Positions 8,701 to 17,934 of a stretch of 64,000 nt of DNA are shown piece after piece (the first letter of the stretch is position 1; the number at the start of each line of letters is the position of its first letter). The notes beneath the pieces were generated by a model, which was given only the letters and a program-made list of their open reading frames with translations, was not told the DNA's origin and made no database searches. The translations under genes and the position numbers were made by a program. The DNA is from B18-G4 sp032250805 (GTDB taxonomy: Bacteria > Bacteroidota > Bacteroidia > Bacteroidales > B18-G4). Location: assembly GCA_032250805.1 (NCBI GenBank), contig JAVVEM010000009.1:1-64000 (forward strand). The letters run 5' to 3'.

Positions 8701-11700
8701 GGACCATACAGCAACGGCCTTGATGCCAACGGCAGGCTGGCCGATCCTGAAACACGTTGGGGCGGGGTAATGCGTAAAATTGAATCAACCGACTTTGAAG
8801 CCACCAACGTGGAATATATTGAGTTCTGGTTGATGGATCCATTTGCAGAAGACTCCAACAACAAAGGGAAATTATATTTTAACCTGGGCGATATTTCTGA
8901 AGATCTTTTGCGCGACTCAAGAAAATCATATGAAAATGGCCTGCCAACATCTCCTGATGTAAAAAATGTCGACACCACAGGCTGGGGAAGGGTGCCAAAC
9001 ATACAGGCGCTGGTTGAATCATTTGATACAGAAGAAGGATCGAGGGCCTTTCAGGATGTTGGCTATGATGGATTAGGCGATAGCGACGAAAGACTTTTTT
9101 ATTCACAAGCCGGTTTACATCCCTACCTCGACACCCTGGCAAATACGTTCGGACCTAACTCTACAGCATATCAGCAGGCATTTCTCGACCCCTCGGCCGA
9201 CAATTATCACTATTTCAGGGGCAGCGATTATGATGATGATCCAAAATTTTCGAGTGTTCTGGAGCGTTACAAAAATTTTAACGGCCCGGATGGAAACTCG
9301 CCCACCGATGCACAAAACCCTGAAAACTATCCAACTGCCGCCACCACTCTTCCTGATGTTGAAGATCTTAACCGCGACAATACATTGAGTGAGTCGGAGC
9401 GCTATTTTCAGTATGAGGTTGAGCTGGATCCCCAGAAAATGGAAGTGGGCAGCCAGTACATTACCGATGTTTATACTGCACAGGGAATACAGCTTCCCAA
9501 CAATTCCGTTACCAGCACCAAATGGTACCAGTTTAAAATACCGATCAGTCAGCCCGACCGGGCAGTTGGCGGAATAAAGGATTTTCGTTCAATCAGATTT
9601 ATGCGTGTGTTCATGAAAGATTTTGAACGCCCTATCGTGCTGCGTTTTGCTACTTTTGAACTTGTACGTGGCGAATGGCGCAAGTACCAGCAGGATTTGC
9701 TCACTGCAGGTGAATATATCCCTGATGATATTCAGGCCCTGACCACTTTTGATATCTCAACGCTGAATATTGAAGAAAACGGGTTCAGGCAGCCCGTACC
9801 TTATGTGATCCCCCCCGGTATAGAAAGAGAAATAAATCTGGGCACAACAAACCTGATCAGGCTGAATGAACAATCCATGGTTATGAATGTTTGCCAGCTC
9901 GTCGACGGCGATGCCAAGGCTGCGTATAAAACTACCGAATTTGATTTCCGCCAGTACAAACATCTGAAAATGTTCGTGCACGCCGAAAAATCAATCGAAA
10001 GCCAGGAGCTTGAATACGGTGATCTTACCTGCTTCATTAGGATAGGTTCCGATTTTACGGAAAACTACTATGAATATGAGATTCCACTGACATTTACCCC
10101 CTGGGGCACTCCCGCCACCAACCCTGAAGCGATATGGCCCGTTGCCAACAACTTCGACATTAACCTGGAAGAACTTGTTGATGTTAAACACCGCAGGAAC
10201 ATTGCCATGCGCGACCCCGGGTCGGGAGTTTACCTCACTTTTCCCTATATCGAATATAAGGGCAATCACAAGATAACAGTACTCGGTGCACCTACCATCA
10301 GCGAAGTAAGAACAATTATGATCGGTGTAAGAAACCCCAAAAAGCCTGGTGTGCTGGAAGCAGAACCCATATGTGCCGAGGTATGGGTAAACGAGCTTCG
10401 CGTAACCGATTTCAATAAACAGGGAGGATGGGCTGCCACAACCACAGTACAGGCACAACTGGCCGACTTTGGGCAGGTTACCGTGTCAGGAATGCACAGT
10501 TCGGCCGGCTTTGCAAGCCTCGACAGCAAGATCAGTGATGTTAACCTTGAATCGGTTACACAGTTTGATGTTTCGACCGATCTCCAGCTGGGAAAATTCT
10601 TCCCCGAAAAAGCAGGCATACGTATACCCATGCACTTTGATTATTCCGAAACCCATATCACCCCTGAGTATAATCCGCTGGATCCGGATATCGATTTAAA
10701 AAAAGACCTTGACTCCTATGCATCAGAAGAAAAACAGGATTCTGTTAAACGACTTGTTGTTGACTATACGCAACGCAAGAACATCAACTTCATGAATATG
10801 CGGAAAGACAGGGTTGGGAGTTCAAAACCACGGGTTTATGATATTGAGAACCTGAACTTTACCTATGCCTATTCAGAAACCTATAACAGAAATGTTGACA
10901 TAGAGTACGATCTGTTGCAGGATTATCGCGGAGGCTTCGGATATAATTTTGCACTTGCGCCCAAAAACATCAGGCCACTTGAAAAAATAGGATTTATCTC
11001 CCGGACGAACGCATTGAGGATCATCAGGGATTTTAATTTCTATTTTCTCCCAAAATCTTTCAGCTTTAATACGATGATGATCCGGACATACGGTGAAATG
11101 AAGCTCAGGGATAAGAGCCAGGGACTGATAAAGATCAAGCCTACATTTAATAAGACCTGGAACTGGGATCGCAATTATGACCTGAAGTTTGATCTTACAA
11201 AATCACTCACTTTACAATATAACGCGGTTGCCAACACCTATATCAATGAGGCTCCCGGAAGCCGCCATCCCAGCAGTGAATGGTATAATGAGGATGCAAG
11301 GGATACGATCAATGTCAGGGATCAGATTTTCAGCTTTGGCAATATGGATCGTTACACACAAAACTTAACGCTTAACTATAATATTCCTGTAAATAAACTA
11401 CCCATGCTCGAATGGGTTACTGCAACGGCAACGTATCAATCGGGCTATTCATGGACAGCCTCTCCATTATCAATTCAGGCAAGGCTGGGAAACCAGATTG
11501 AAAATTCACGCACCCTGCAATTGAATAGTACGCTGGCATTCGATAAGCTATACGAAAAATCGCCTTACCTCAAGAAATTGCTCAGACCGAAAAACCAGCG
11601 TCCTCGTGGGGGAGTGCCGCCGAATCAGCGCGGAAGACCGGCCCGTAACCAGCAGGAAGAAGAAGTTGCGGCAGACTCAACCGACAAGCCAAAAAGGAAT

Positions 11701-13107
11701 TACTTTAAGATCGTTGGTGAGGGCTTGCTTAAAGTTGCATTCAGCTTAAAAAAGGCAACCATAACATATTCGCAGAGCACCGGAACCGGCATACCCGGCT
11801 TCATGCCCGAGCCCAACTGGCTTGGAAGCAGGATGAGCGATGGTGCCCCTGGCATTGGATTTGCATTTGGCAGCCAGAAAGATTTGAGGGAGGAAGCTGC
11901 CGAGAAGGGTTGGATAACAAGAGATTCGACACTTTCTCAACCATACCTGAAAAAGTTTCAGGATGCTTTTGTGCTCCGCACAACCATTGAACCTGTAGCT
12001 GATTTTAAAATAGAGATAAATGCCGACAGGAATTATTCGGAAAACCATCAGGAATATTATCGTTGGTCGGATTCACTCTCTTCATTCAGATCCTTTGCTC
12101 CCATTGATGCCGGAAGTTTTAGTATTTCAACGATTACATGGGCCACCGCCTTTGAAGGAGAAACAGCCGATAATATTTCCGAAGCCTTTGAAAATATGAA
12201 AGCCATGCGGCCGGAAATTGCTGAAAAGCTGGCCAGGGAAAACCCAAACTGGAGTGGTAACTATGTTTATGATTCGATTACCCAAACCCGCTATCCGGAA
12301 GGTTACGGGCCAACCTCGCCCGAAGTACTCCGGCCCGCCTTCATAGCAGCTTATTCGGGGAAGAGCGCCTCCGGAGCAAACCTTGATTATTTTCCAGTGT
12401 TTCCAATGCCTAACTGGCGTATCAGCTATACGGGATTGTCGCGGATAGAATTTATCGCACGCTTTATTCAAAAAATAACCCTCCTGCACAGCTATCGCTC
12501 GACCTATTCCATCAATTCCTTTAATACAAATGTAAATTTTGCAGAAACCAACGGCTATCCCAGCCGGCAACAGCAGTTCTCATCAGATTATGTACCAAGA
12601 TACGATTTTGGGCAGATATCCATTGCTGAACAATTTGCTCCACTCTTTAGCATTGAAATGACCTGGCATAACTCACTCTTTACAAAAGTTGAATATAAAA
12701 AGTCGAGGAACCTCAACCTCAGCTTTGCCAACAATCAGATTACCGAGGTAAAAAGCGGTGAATTGATCGTAGGACTGGGATACAGGATTAAAAACCTTGC
12801 TTTCAGTATCAAATCAATCGGAGGTAGTGGACGGAAAACAAGGATGGAAAGTGATGTGGATATCAGGGTCGACTTTTCTATGAGAAGCAATAAAACCATT
12901 CTCAGGAGAATCGATGAAGACATAAATCAGATCTCGGCCGGGCAAAAGATCTTTTCCATAAACACTTCGATTGATTATATGCTGAATCAAAACCTGAGCC
13001 TGCGGCTATTTTTCGATAAGATCATCAACGATCCCTTCGTTTCAAATCAATACAAAAACTCCACAACAAACGGAGGCATTAGCCTGCGCTTCTCTCTCAC
13101 CCAGTAA
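5800..13107 (+). CDS. sprA: SprA/Sov, outer-membrane translocon of type IX secretion
   Basis: A 2435-residue protein, the size expected for SprA, the very large beta-barrel through which type IX secretion substrates cross the outer membrane and which gliding depends on in flavobacteria. Supporting features are an N-terminal hydrophobic signal (about residues 3-25), the family stretch GTAYIDDFEGAKS with NYGTWFLAS, WVNELRVTDF, and a long succession of alternating beta-strand segments. A low-complexity basic/acidic linker (NQRGRPARNQQEEEV, near residue 1945) interrupts the barrel-like part. The start is TTG at 5800: an in-frame TAA lies at 5788-5790, and the first ATG falls after the signal sequence. 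It sits between ruvA and gcvH on the same strand. No other type IX component or CTD-bearing cargo was recognised in the window. Confidence 0.93.
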   Translation: MIRIIKYLITLVVFVSFLVIVWETNASVYNEKTTTPPWLAPDTTEPDTTAPVNLIYPFMDNDDLLFIPADTHGLYLGNPSNLNTEIEYDPESNQYLIRNKIGELDYRKPTFMTFDEYQEFEMKNSLRSYWKERSQASAGLDRGDGIIPKIYIGGKFFETIFGNNTVDIRPQGSAELKFGIMNNKTDNPTLNVRQRRTTNFDFDMKIQMNVVAKIGDKIEFRTNYNTEATFDFENKLQLKYEGKEDEIIKLIEAGNVSLPLSTSLITGNQSLFGIKTKLQFGRTMVTAVYSEQQSETSTVTVQGGAQSNEFNLTAVDYDENKHFFLSHYFRDKYNQALSDLPLIISDINITRVEVWVTNIGAAVTENRNIVAFQDLAENRNIYNDNVSPVPGAKLPSNYSNDLLIDIDTSMIRDINSASNYLKSLGYDPGVDFEKVEVARKLDPSEYTINRRLGFISLNTTLNSDQTLAVAYQYTVIGMDSSTYQVGEFSDQGVVAPECLVVKMLKSTSLNTRLPMWDLMMKNVYSIGAYQVSREKFIMNILYSGNDNGVPTGYFVEGPEDIKGVPLLRLFNFDNLNQQQNPPDDGLFDFIDGAATNGGTIQSSNGKIFFTVLEPFGSYLREKIISNGGDSSLANRYCYDSLYTLTKTGAEQFPDKNKYILEGFYQSSSGSEINLNAFNVPRGSVKVSAGGRTLTENVDYTVDYTLGRVRIINEGILNSGTPINVSMENNTLFNIQTKRLMGSRIEHAFNPNFLIGGTILNLRERPLTQKVSYGNDPINNTIWGVDLNYQTESRFLTKMVDAIPLINTKEQSVISVNAEFAHFLPGHSRAIGSGGTAYIDDFEGAKSTTDLKNYGTWFLASTPQGQPDLFPETDISNAFNFQTQIDYGKNRAKLAWYIIDPLFYDRNSSLVPSNVSKDELSKHSVRQVLETEVFPNKDIPSGTPTNIAIFNLAYYPAERGPYNFDALPGPYSNGLDANGRLADPETRWGGVMRKIESTDFEATNVEYIEFWLMDPFAEDSNNKGKLYFNLGDISEDLLRDSRKSYENGLPTSPDVKNVDTTGWGRVPNIQALVESFDTEEGSRAFQDVGYDGLGDSDERLFYSQAGLHPYLDTLANTFGPNSTAYQQAFLDPSADNYHYFRGSDYDDDPKFSSVLERYKNFNGPDGNSPTDAQNPENYPTAATTLPDVEDLNRDNTLSESERYFQYEVELDPQKMEVGSQYITDVYTAQGIQLPNNSVTSTKWYQFKIPISQPDRAVGGIKDFRSIRFMRVFMKDFERPIVLRFATFELVRGEWRKYQQDLLTAGEYIPDDIQALTTFDISTLNIEENGFRQPVPYVIPPGIEREINLGTTNLIRLNEQSMVMNVCQLVDGDAKAAYKTTEFDFRQYKHLKMFVHAEKSIESQELEYGDLTCFIRIGSDFTENYYEYEIPLTFTPWGTPATNPEAIWPVANNFDINLEELVDVKHRRNIAMRDPGSGVYLTFPYIEYKGNHKITVLGAPTISEVRTIMIGVRNPKKPGVLEAEPICAEVWVNELRVTDFNKQGGWAATTTVQAQLADFGQVTVSGMHSSAGFASLDSKISDVNLESVTQFDVSTDLQLGKFFPEKAGIRIPMHFDYSETHITPEYNPLDPDIDLKKDLDSYASEEKQDSVKRLVVDYTQRKNINFMNMRKDRVGSSKPRVYDIENLNFTYAYSETYNRNVDIEYDLLQDYRGGFGYNFALAPKNIRPLEKIGFISRTNALRIIRDFNFYFLPKSFSFNTMMIRTYGEMKLRDKSQGLIKIKPTFNKTWNWDRNYDLKFDLTKSLTLQYNAVANTYINEAPGSRHPSSEWYNEDARDTINVRDQIFSFGNMDRYTQNLTLNYNIPVNKLPMLEWVTATATYQSGYSWTASPLSIQARLGNQIENSRTLQLNSTLAFDKLYEKSPYLKKLLRPKNQRPRGGVPPNQRGRPARNQQEEEVAADSTDKPKRNYFKIVGEGLLKVAFSLKKATITYSQSTGTGIPGFMPEPNWLGSRMSDGAPGIGFAFGSQKDLREEAAEKGWITRDSTLSQPYLKKFQDAFVLRTTIEPVADFKIEINADRNYSENHQEYYRWSDSLSSFRSFAPIDAGSFSISTITWATAFEGETADNISEAFENMKAMRPEIAEKLARENPNWSGNYVYDSITQTRYPEGYGPTSPEVLRPAFIAAYSGKSASGANLDYFPVFPMPNWRISYTGLSRIEFIARFIQKITLLHSYRSTYSINSFNTNVNFAETNGYPSRQQQFSSDYVPRYDFGQISIAEQFAPLFSIEMTWHNSLFTKVEYKKSRNLNLSFANNQITEVKSGELIVGLGYRIKNLAFSIKSIGGSGRKTRMESDVDIRVDFSMRSNKTILRRIDEDINQISAGQKIFSINTSIDYMLNQNLSLRLFFDKIINDPFVSNQYKNSTTNGGISLRFSLTQ

Positions 13108-13252
13108 TTAGAATAATTCGCCTTATCCCCCTCAATCCAAAAGACCCGTTAATTACCCGGGATAACCATTAATTTCATTTCACTGGCGCTCATGAATTCA
13201 ATTTCTCACTGAATTTAATCATTTCTTCTTCATTTTCATGATTAAAATTCCC

Positions 13253-13260
13253 TATTTTTG
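13253..13260 (+). promoter_or_regulatory. -7 element for gcvH
   Basis: TATTTTTG matches TAnnTTTG and lies 21 bp upstream of the chosen gcvH ATG. The -33 region is T-rich but has no TTG at the right spacing. It supports separate transcription of gcvH-vanZ-tonB from sprA, after a 174 bp intergenic gap. Confidence 0.45.
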
Positions 13261-13281
13261 CTTCAGTTAAAAACCAGAAAA

Positions 13282-13662
13282 ATGAATATACCCGACAATT
13301 TAAAGTACACAAAAGACCATGAGTGGATCAAAGTAAACGGTAATGAAGCCCTGATTGGCATTACTGAATTCGCACAAAAAGAACTTGGCGACATTGTTTT
13401 TATTGAAGTTGAAACCGAAGGTGAAACCCTTGATGCCGGTGAAGCATTTGGTACCATTGAAGCGGTAAAAACCGTGTCTGATATGTTCATGCCTGTAAAT
13501 GGCGAAGTACTTGAATTCAATGCCAAACTGGAAGACACCCCTGAAATTGTCAATAAAGACCCTTATGGCGAAGGATGGATCATTAAAATAAAGATGACTG
13601 ATGCATCAGAAGTCGACAAATTGCTTGATGCCGATGCATATAAAGCCCTGGTGGAGGCTTAA
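13282..13662 (+). CDS. gcvH: Glycine cleavage system H protein
   Basis: A 126-residue lipoyl carrier that shuttles the aminomethyl group between the P, T and L proteins of glycine cleavage. I chose the ATG of MNIPDNLKYTKDHEW over an upstream TTG because the family normally starts this way and a -7 box overlaps the longer version. The lipoylated lysine is in FGTIEAVKTVSDMFMP, followed by NGEVLEFNAKLEDTPEIVN and DPYGEGWI, all standard for GcvH. The length is normal. The P, T and L genes are not nearby. The VanZ-like gene starts 7 bp after the stop, so the two are very likely cotranscribed. Confidence 0.95.
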   Translation: MNIPDNLKYTKDHEWIKVNGNEALIGITEFAQKELGDIVFIEVETEGETLDAGEAFGTIEAVKTVSDMFMPVNGEVLEFNAKLEDTPEIVNKDPYGEGWIIKIKMTDASEVDKLLDADAYKALVEA

Positions 13663-13669
13663 ACTTTTT

Positions 13670-14080
13670 ATGTTTGAAAAATCACTGCTTCCGGGCATCA
13701 TCTGGACGGCTCTGATTGTCCTGCTAACCCTGATTCCCGGTAATTATATTCCGAAAGTAAGCGGGTTTCTTGATTGGATAGGGCCCGACAAGCTGGTTCA
13801 CATCTTCTTATTTGGTGTGTATGCCTGGTTGCTTATTGAAGGATTTAGAAAACAAGAAACAGCATTTTTACGCAAGAATGCAGTGCTGATAAGCCTTTTG
13901 CTTGGCATGGTTTTTGCATTTTTAACAGAGGTGGCGCAAAGGTTTGTCATCGAAGGCCGTAACGGGAATCCATATGATTTCCTGGCCGACATGCTCGGAT
14001 GGTTGACCGGTTATGCAAGCTGGCGCATTGCCAGAAGAAATGGTAAGAAAAAATTGTTTACTTCAAAAAAATATAATTAA
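13670..14080 (+). CDS. VanZ family membrane protein
   Basis: A 136-residue integral membrane protein with about four predicted hydrophobic segments: LLPGIIWTALIVLLTLIP, KLVHIFLFGVYAWLLI, NAVLISLLLGMVFAFLTEV and the C-terminal ADMLGWLTGYASW. The pattern of P-D-K-x-x-H near the second segment and a glutamate plus GRNGNPYDFLADM before the last one is typical of the VanZ-like family, whose biochemical role is unclear despite the name. The start at 13670 gives a normal N-terminus; a longer in-frame start would overlap gcvH. It sits between gcvH and tonB in a tight plus-strand group. Antibiotic resistance should not be inferred from the family name. Confidence 0.85.
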   Translation: MFEKSLLPGIIWTALIVLLTLIPGNYIPKVSGFLDWIGPDKLVHIFLFGVYAWLLIEGFRKQETAFLRKNAVLISLLLGMVFAFLTEVAQRFVIEGRNGNPYDFLADMLGWLTGYASWRIARRNGKKKLFTSKKYN

Positions 14081-14125
14081 TTTAGCCATCCGGTTTTAAA
14101 CCGGAAAGAATTTAAATAAGGAACC

Positions 14126-14797
14126 ATGGAAACAAAAAAATCACCAAAAGCTGATCTTGAAAATAAAAAGGTCATCTTTACACAACTGGGCCTTATCATT
14201 GCTCTTGCTGTAATCCTTCTTGCATTTGAATGGAAGTCATATGACAAATCAGTTGAAGGTTTTGGCGAGCGCATCGTTGAAGATATCCCGGAAGAGATTA
14301 TCCCCATCACCGAACAGAAAGTAAAACCACCTCCACCTCCAAAAAAAGTAGTACAAATCAACGTTGTTGATGATGAAGTGGAAGTTGAAGACGATCTGAT
14401 CATTGACGTTGAAGCTGATGATCAAACCGAAATAGAAGAATATATACCCATAGAAGTAGAAGAAGAGGTTGTTGAAGAAGCACCTATTTTTTCCGTTGTT
14501 GAATCCATGCCTGAATTTAAAGGTGGTATGCAGATGCTTTACGAATACCTTGGCAACAACATTAAATATCCCGTAATGGCGAAAGAAAGCGGGATCCAGG
14601 GAAAAGTATATGTTACCTTTGTTGTTGAGCGCGACGGATCCATTACCGACGTTAAAGTGCTTCGTGGTATCGGTGGAGGATGTGATGAAGAAGCCGTGAG
14701 GGTAGTAGAATCCATGCCCAAATGGAAACCCGGCATGCAAAGGGGAAAACCCGTAAGGGTGCAATACAACCTCCCTGTAAGGTTCACATTACAGTAA
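14126..14797 (+). CDS. tonB: Energy transducer TonB
   Basis: A 223-residue protein that couples the inner-membrane proton motive force to TonB-dependent outer-membrane receptors. It has a short basic N-terminus, one membrane segment (LGLIIALAVILLAFEW, residues about 17-33), a proline stretch (KVKPPPPPKKVVQIN) followed by a very acidic spacer rich in E, V and D, and the C-terminal TonB domain with YPVMAKESGIQGKVYVTFVV, DGSITDVKVLRG and VRVQYNLPVRF. The acidic spacer is longer than in enteric TonB but usual for Bacteroidota. No ExbB or ExbD is nearby. It ends the gcvH-vanZ-tonB group and is followed by a strong hairpin terminator at 14814-14846. Confidence 0.9.
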   Translation: METKKSPKADLENKKVIFTQLGLIIALAVILLAFEWKSYDKSVEGFGERIVEDIPEEIIPITEQKVKPPPPPKKVVQINVVDDEVEVEDDLIIDVEADDQTEIEEYIPIEVEEEVVEEAPIFSVVESMPEFKGGMQMLYEYLGNNIKYPVMAKESGIQGKVYVTFVVERDGSITDVKVLRGIGGGCDEEAVRVVESMPKWKPGMQRGKPVRVQYNLPVRFTLQ

Positions 14798-14813
14798 GAA
14801 AAAGATTAAAACC

Positions 14814-14846
14814 AAAAAAGCTGTCCCACCACGAGACAGCTTTTTT
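14814..14846. terminator. Bidirectional rho-independent terminator between tonB and the reductase
   Basis: GCTGTC (14820-14825) pairs with GACAGC (14835-14840) around a nine-base loop. An A-run lies before the stem and nine T's follow it (14841-14849). The A/T flanks let it work in both directions, which suits the convergent arrangement of tonB and the ribonucleotide reductase gene. Confidence 0.85.
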
Positions 14847-14886
14847 TTTGATTAAGTTTCGGAGAGTCTAAGGGCGGGATAAGGAT

Positions 14887-17625
14887 TTACCCGCACTTAG
14901 AATATCCGCAGTTGGAGCAAGTCAGGCACCCTTCCTTATATATGAGCGTTCCTATTGCCTGGCATTCAGGGTTCGGACATTCTGCTTCTTTGGCAATAGT
15001 GCCATCGGGGATGTATTTTTTCAGTGTACGTACAACACCGTTCTTCCAGGTATTGATCGACTGATTGTCGAGAACAAGGTTGTCGACAAGATCCACTACA
15101 AAGTGGAGGGGCATGCCATGACGAAGGATGCCGGAGATCAATCTGGCATAATTCCAGTATTCTTTGTTGAATTGCCTTGATAATCCTTCCATAATGATCT
15201 TATAGCCATCCTGATCTGTAAAATGAAAATCATACTGGGTATTTTTACGTCGTTTATCTCCACTTTTATTCTTAACCACCTGGCCTCTCTCCACAAATTT
15301 GGGCAGGAAGAATCCTTCTGCTTTACCGGTGAAGATCTCGTATGGCTTTTCATTGAGCAGGCCAACCACGGCTACCCATTCTTCATTGTCGTTCATAAAT
15401 CTAACCACATCGGCCTCAAGCGATTTGGGCCTTGGCGGGGCATTTGTTTCAGGAAACATGCTCGGCTTTTGCTGTTCTTTTTTATCGGAGCTAACCAGCA
15501 CTCCCGAGCGGGATCCATCGCGGTATATGGTCATTCCCTTACATCCGGTTTCCCAGGCGGTTTTATAGATCTCACTGATAAGCTCTTCAGACGCGTTTTC
15601 GGGTACATTTACAGTAACACTGATGGAGTGGTCGACCCATTTTTGTACTGAGCCTTGCATTCTTACCTTGCTCAGCCAGTCGATATCGTTGGATGTTGCC
15701 TTGAAGTATGGCGATTTTTTGATCAGCTTGTTGAGCTCTTTTGCATCAAATCCTTTGACTTCTTTGGGATTGTATCCATTATTTTTCAACCATACTTCGA
15801 ATTTGGGATGAAACACCAGGTACTCTTCCCAGGCATCGCCAATATCATCGGTAAATGACACATTCACATTTCTGTCGTTGGGATTAACTTTTCTTCTTCG
15901 TTTATAGCTCACCATAAAAACGGGCTCAATCCCCGAACTTGTTTGTGTGCATATGCTCACGCTGCCGGTTGGCGCAATAGTAAGCATAGCGATATTCCGG
16001 CGACCGTATTTCTCCATGCTTTCATAAACACGGGGTGCATTTTCCCTGATCCTGTTAATGAAGGGATTATTTTTTTCGCGTTCGAAGTCGAAAACAGGGA
16101 AAGGGCCCCTTTCCCTGGCCAGTTCGGTAGAAGAACGGTATACTTCTATAGCGAGGAGTTTATGCACTTCAGTGGAAAAGTCTATTGCAGCGTCGGATCC
16201 ATACCGGCAGCCAAGGGCGGCAAGCATGTCGCCTTCAGCAGTAATACCTATGCCTGTACGCCGGCCCTCAAGGGTTTTTTTGCGAATATTCTCCCACAGG
16301 TTCCTTTCAATCCGTTTGATCTCGAATGATTCGGGGTCGTTATCGATCTTGGCAATGATCCTGTCGATCTTTTCAGCTTCGAGGTCGATAATATCGTCCA
16401 TGATCCGCAGAGCTTTGCGGGCATGTTCTGTAAATTTGTCTGAATTAAAGATCGCCTCCTCGGTAAAGGGGTTATCAACATAGCTATACAGATTCATGGC
16501 CAGCAAGCGGCAACTGTCGTATGGACAGAGCGGGATCTCTCCGCAGGGATTTGTCGATACGGTTTTAAATCCCAGGTCGGCATAACAGTCGGGTATGGCT
16601 TCCCTGGTGATGGTATCCCAGAAAAGCACTCCGGGTTCGGCTGACGACCAGGCATTGTGAATGATCTTATCCCATAGTTTTCCGGCATCGATCTCTTTGG
16701 TAAATGTTGGTTCGGAAGCATCGATAGGATATTGCTGTTTGTAGGGTGTTTTTTCAACAACGGATCTCATGAATTCATCATCGATCTTAACCGAAACATT
16801 GGCCCCTGTAACTTTGCCCGCTTCAAGCTTGGCATCGATAAATCTTTCCGCATCAGGATGCTTTACAGAAATGGTGAGCATCAGGGCCCCGCGTCTTCCA
16901 TCCTGGGCAACTTCCCTGGTAGAATTTGAATATCTTTCCATAAAAGGAACAATCCCGGTGGATGTGAGGGCCGAATTTTTTACAGGACTGCCCGTAGGGC
17001 GGATATGCGAAAGGTCGTGACCTACTCCCCCCCTGCGTTTCATCAGTTGAACCTGTTCCTGGTCGATCTTCATGATCCCTCCATAGGAATCGGAAGTACC
17101 ATCATTGCCAATCACGAAGCAATTTGACAGCGAAGACACCTGCATATTATTGCCAATGCCGGCCATCGGGCTTCCCTGTGGTACGATATACTTAAAATCC
17201 CTGATCAGCTCAAAAACCTCTTCAGCCGACATTGGGTTCGGGTATTTATTTTCTATCCTGGCAATTTCTCTGGCAATGCGCCAATGCATATCGTCAGGTG
17301 TGCGTTCATAAATATCCCCGGCACTATCCTTCAGGGCATATTTATTCATCCATACATTTGCAGCAAGTGTATCTCCCTTGAAATATTCAGTTGCTTTGAT
17401 GAGGACTTCTTCGTGCGAATATTTTTTCAATGATTCAGCCTGCTTTTTTTCATCAATAAGCGGTATTGTATTCTCCGACATTATACCGGAACTTTCTGCC
17501 TCAGGTCTGCTCTTGAGCTTCGACCGTTCTTCCAATACCTCTTCGTAAAAATTCTCCTTGTCCTTTACATTTACTTTTTGCTGATCAATATTAACAAAAA
17601 GGTCATTAGTCTGCTCCATGTGCAA
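14887..17625 (-). CDS. nrdJ: Adenosylcobalamin-dependent (class II) ribonucleotide reductase
   Basis: A 912-residue reductase that makes deoxyribonucleotides using vitamin B12 as radical source, so it needs neither oxygen nor an NrdB subunit. Visible features are the family stretches RRGGVGHDLSHIRPTGSPV, TNPCGEIPLCPYDSCRLL and MLTIAPTGSVSICTQTSSG, and a central region (about residues 740-850) resembling the TSCPD-type domain. The C-terminal Cys-rich ribbon has CPNPECQAIG and CLTCSNCGYSKCG, likely holding the shuttle cysteines that re-reduce the active site. It starts MHMEQTND; a second Met two codons later is an alternative. I see no cobalamin riboswitch in the 309 bp upstream. It converges with tonB across a shared terminator. 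Confidence 0.94.
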   Translation of the reverse strand: MHMEQTNDLFVNIDQQKVNVKDKENFYEEVLEERSKLKSRPEAESSGIMSENTIPLIDEKKQAESLKKYSHEEVLIKATEYFKGDTLAANVWMNKYALKDSAGDIYERTPDDMHWRIAREIARIENKYPNPMSAEEVFELIRDFKYIVPQGSPMAGIGNNMQVSSLSNCFVIGNDGTSDSYGGIMKIDQEQVQLMKRRGGVGHDLSHIRPTGSPVKNSALTSTGIVPFMERYSNSTREVAQDGRRGALMLTISVKHPDAERFIDAKLEAGKVTGANVSVKIDDEFMRSVVEKTPYKQQYPIDASEPTFTKEIDAGKLWDKIIHNAWSSAEPGVLFWDTITREAIPDCYADLGFKTVSTNPCGEIPLCPYDSCRLLAMNLYSYVDNPFTEEAIFNSDKFTEHARKALRIMDDIIDLEAEKIDRIIAKIDNDPESFEIKRIERNLWENIRKKTLEGRRTGIGITAEGDMLAALGCRYGSDAAIDFSTEVHKLLAIEVYRSSTELARERGPFPVFDFEREKNNPFINRIRENAPRVYESMEKYGRRNIAMLTIAPTGSVSICTQTSSGIEPVFMVSYKRRRKVNPNDRNVNVSFTDDIGDAWEEYLVFHPKFEVWLKNNGYNPKEVKGFDAKELNKLIKKSPYFKATSNDIDWLSKVRMQGSVQKWVDHSISVTVNVPENASEELISEIYKTAWETGCKGMTIYRDGSRSGVLVSSDKKEQQKPSMFPETNAPPRPKSLEADVVRFMNDNEEWVAVVGLLNEKPYEIFTGKAEGFFLPKFVERGQVVKNKSGDKRRKNTQYDFHFTDQDGYKIIMEGLSRQFNKEYWNYARLISGILRHGMPLHFVVDLVDNLVLDNQSINTWKNGVVRTLKKYIPDGTIAKEAECPNPECQAIGTLIYKEGCLTCSNCGYSKCG

Positions 17626-17934
17626 TAAGTTTGAAAATTCTTATATGTCCATTCCCCTTGGTTTCAACGGCTTGTAATTTAAGAAGGGCTTGTGGATTTC
17701 CCTCACTAATATACGCTAAACTCACCGGGGTGGATCAATTTTTTATTAACATATGGGCGTTGAAAATTTATAAACGATTGAACTCTCCTACACTAGCTTC
17801 AATATTTTTATTTATTAACAATTTTTTAATAAAAAATTTTTTTAAAACGTAATTTCTGGCAAGCAAAAAATATTTTTATAACGCACTTTTTATCAGGACA
17901 TTATACAATTCGTTGCATTAAAAAAATAACACAA
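17626..17934. other. Intergenic region between polA and the reductase gene
   Basis: About 309 bp, very AT-rich between 17800 and 17930. It must hold the upstream signals of the reductase gene (minus strand) and the 3' end of polA. I searched for TAnnTTTG, a B12 riboswitch and an rRNA or tRNA fold and recognise none. Long A/T runs near 17815-17850 could form a weak hairpin, but nothing is convincing. Confidence 0.5.

Noticed and set aside
13670..14080. Glycopeptide resistance function for the VanZ-like protein
   Set aside because: Only the fold family is supported; no vanHAX-type genes are present and the context is gcvH-tonB.
14249..14764. A 171-codon open frame antisense to tonB
   Set aside because: Phe/Tyr-rich translation produced by the reverse of the acidic TonB spacer; no family resemblance.
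17626..17934. Cobalamin riboswitch before the B12-dependent reductase
   Set aside because: I looked for the conserved B12-box and receptor stems and did not find them in the 309-bp region; AT-rich runs dominate.
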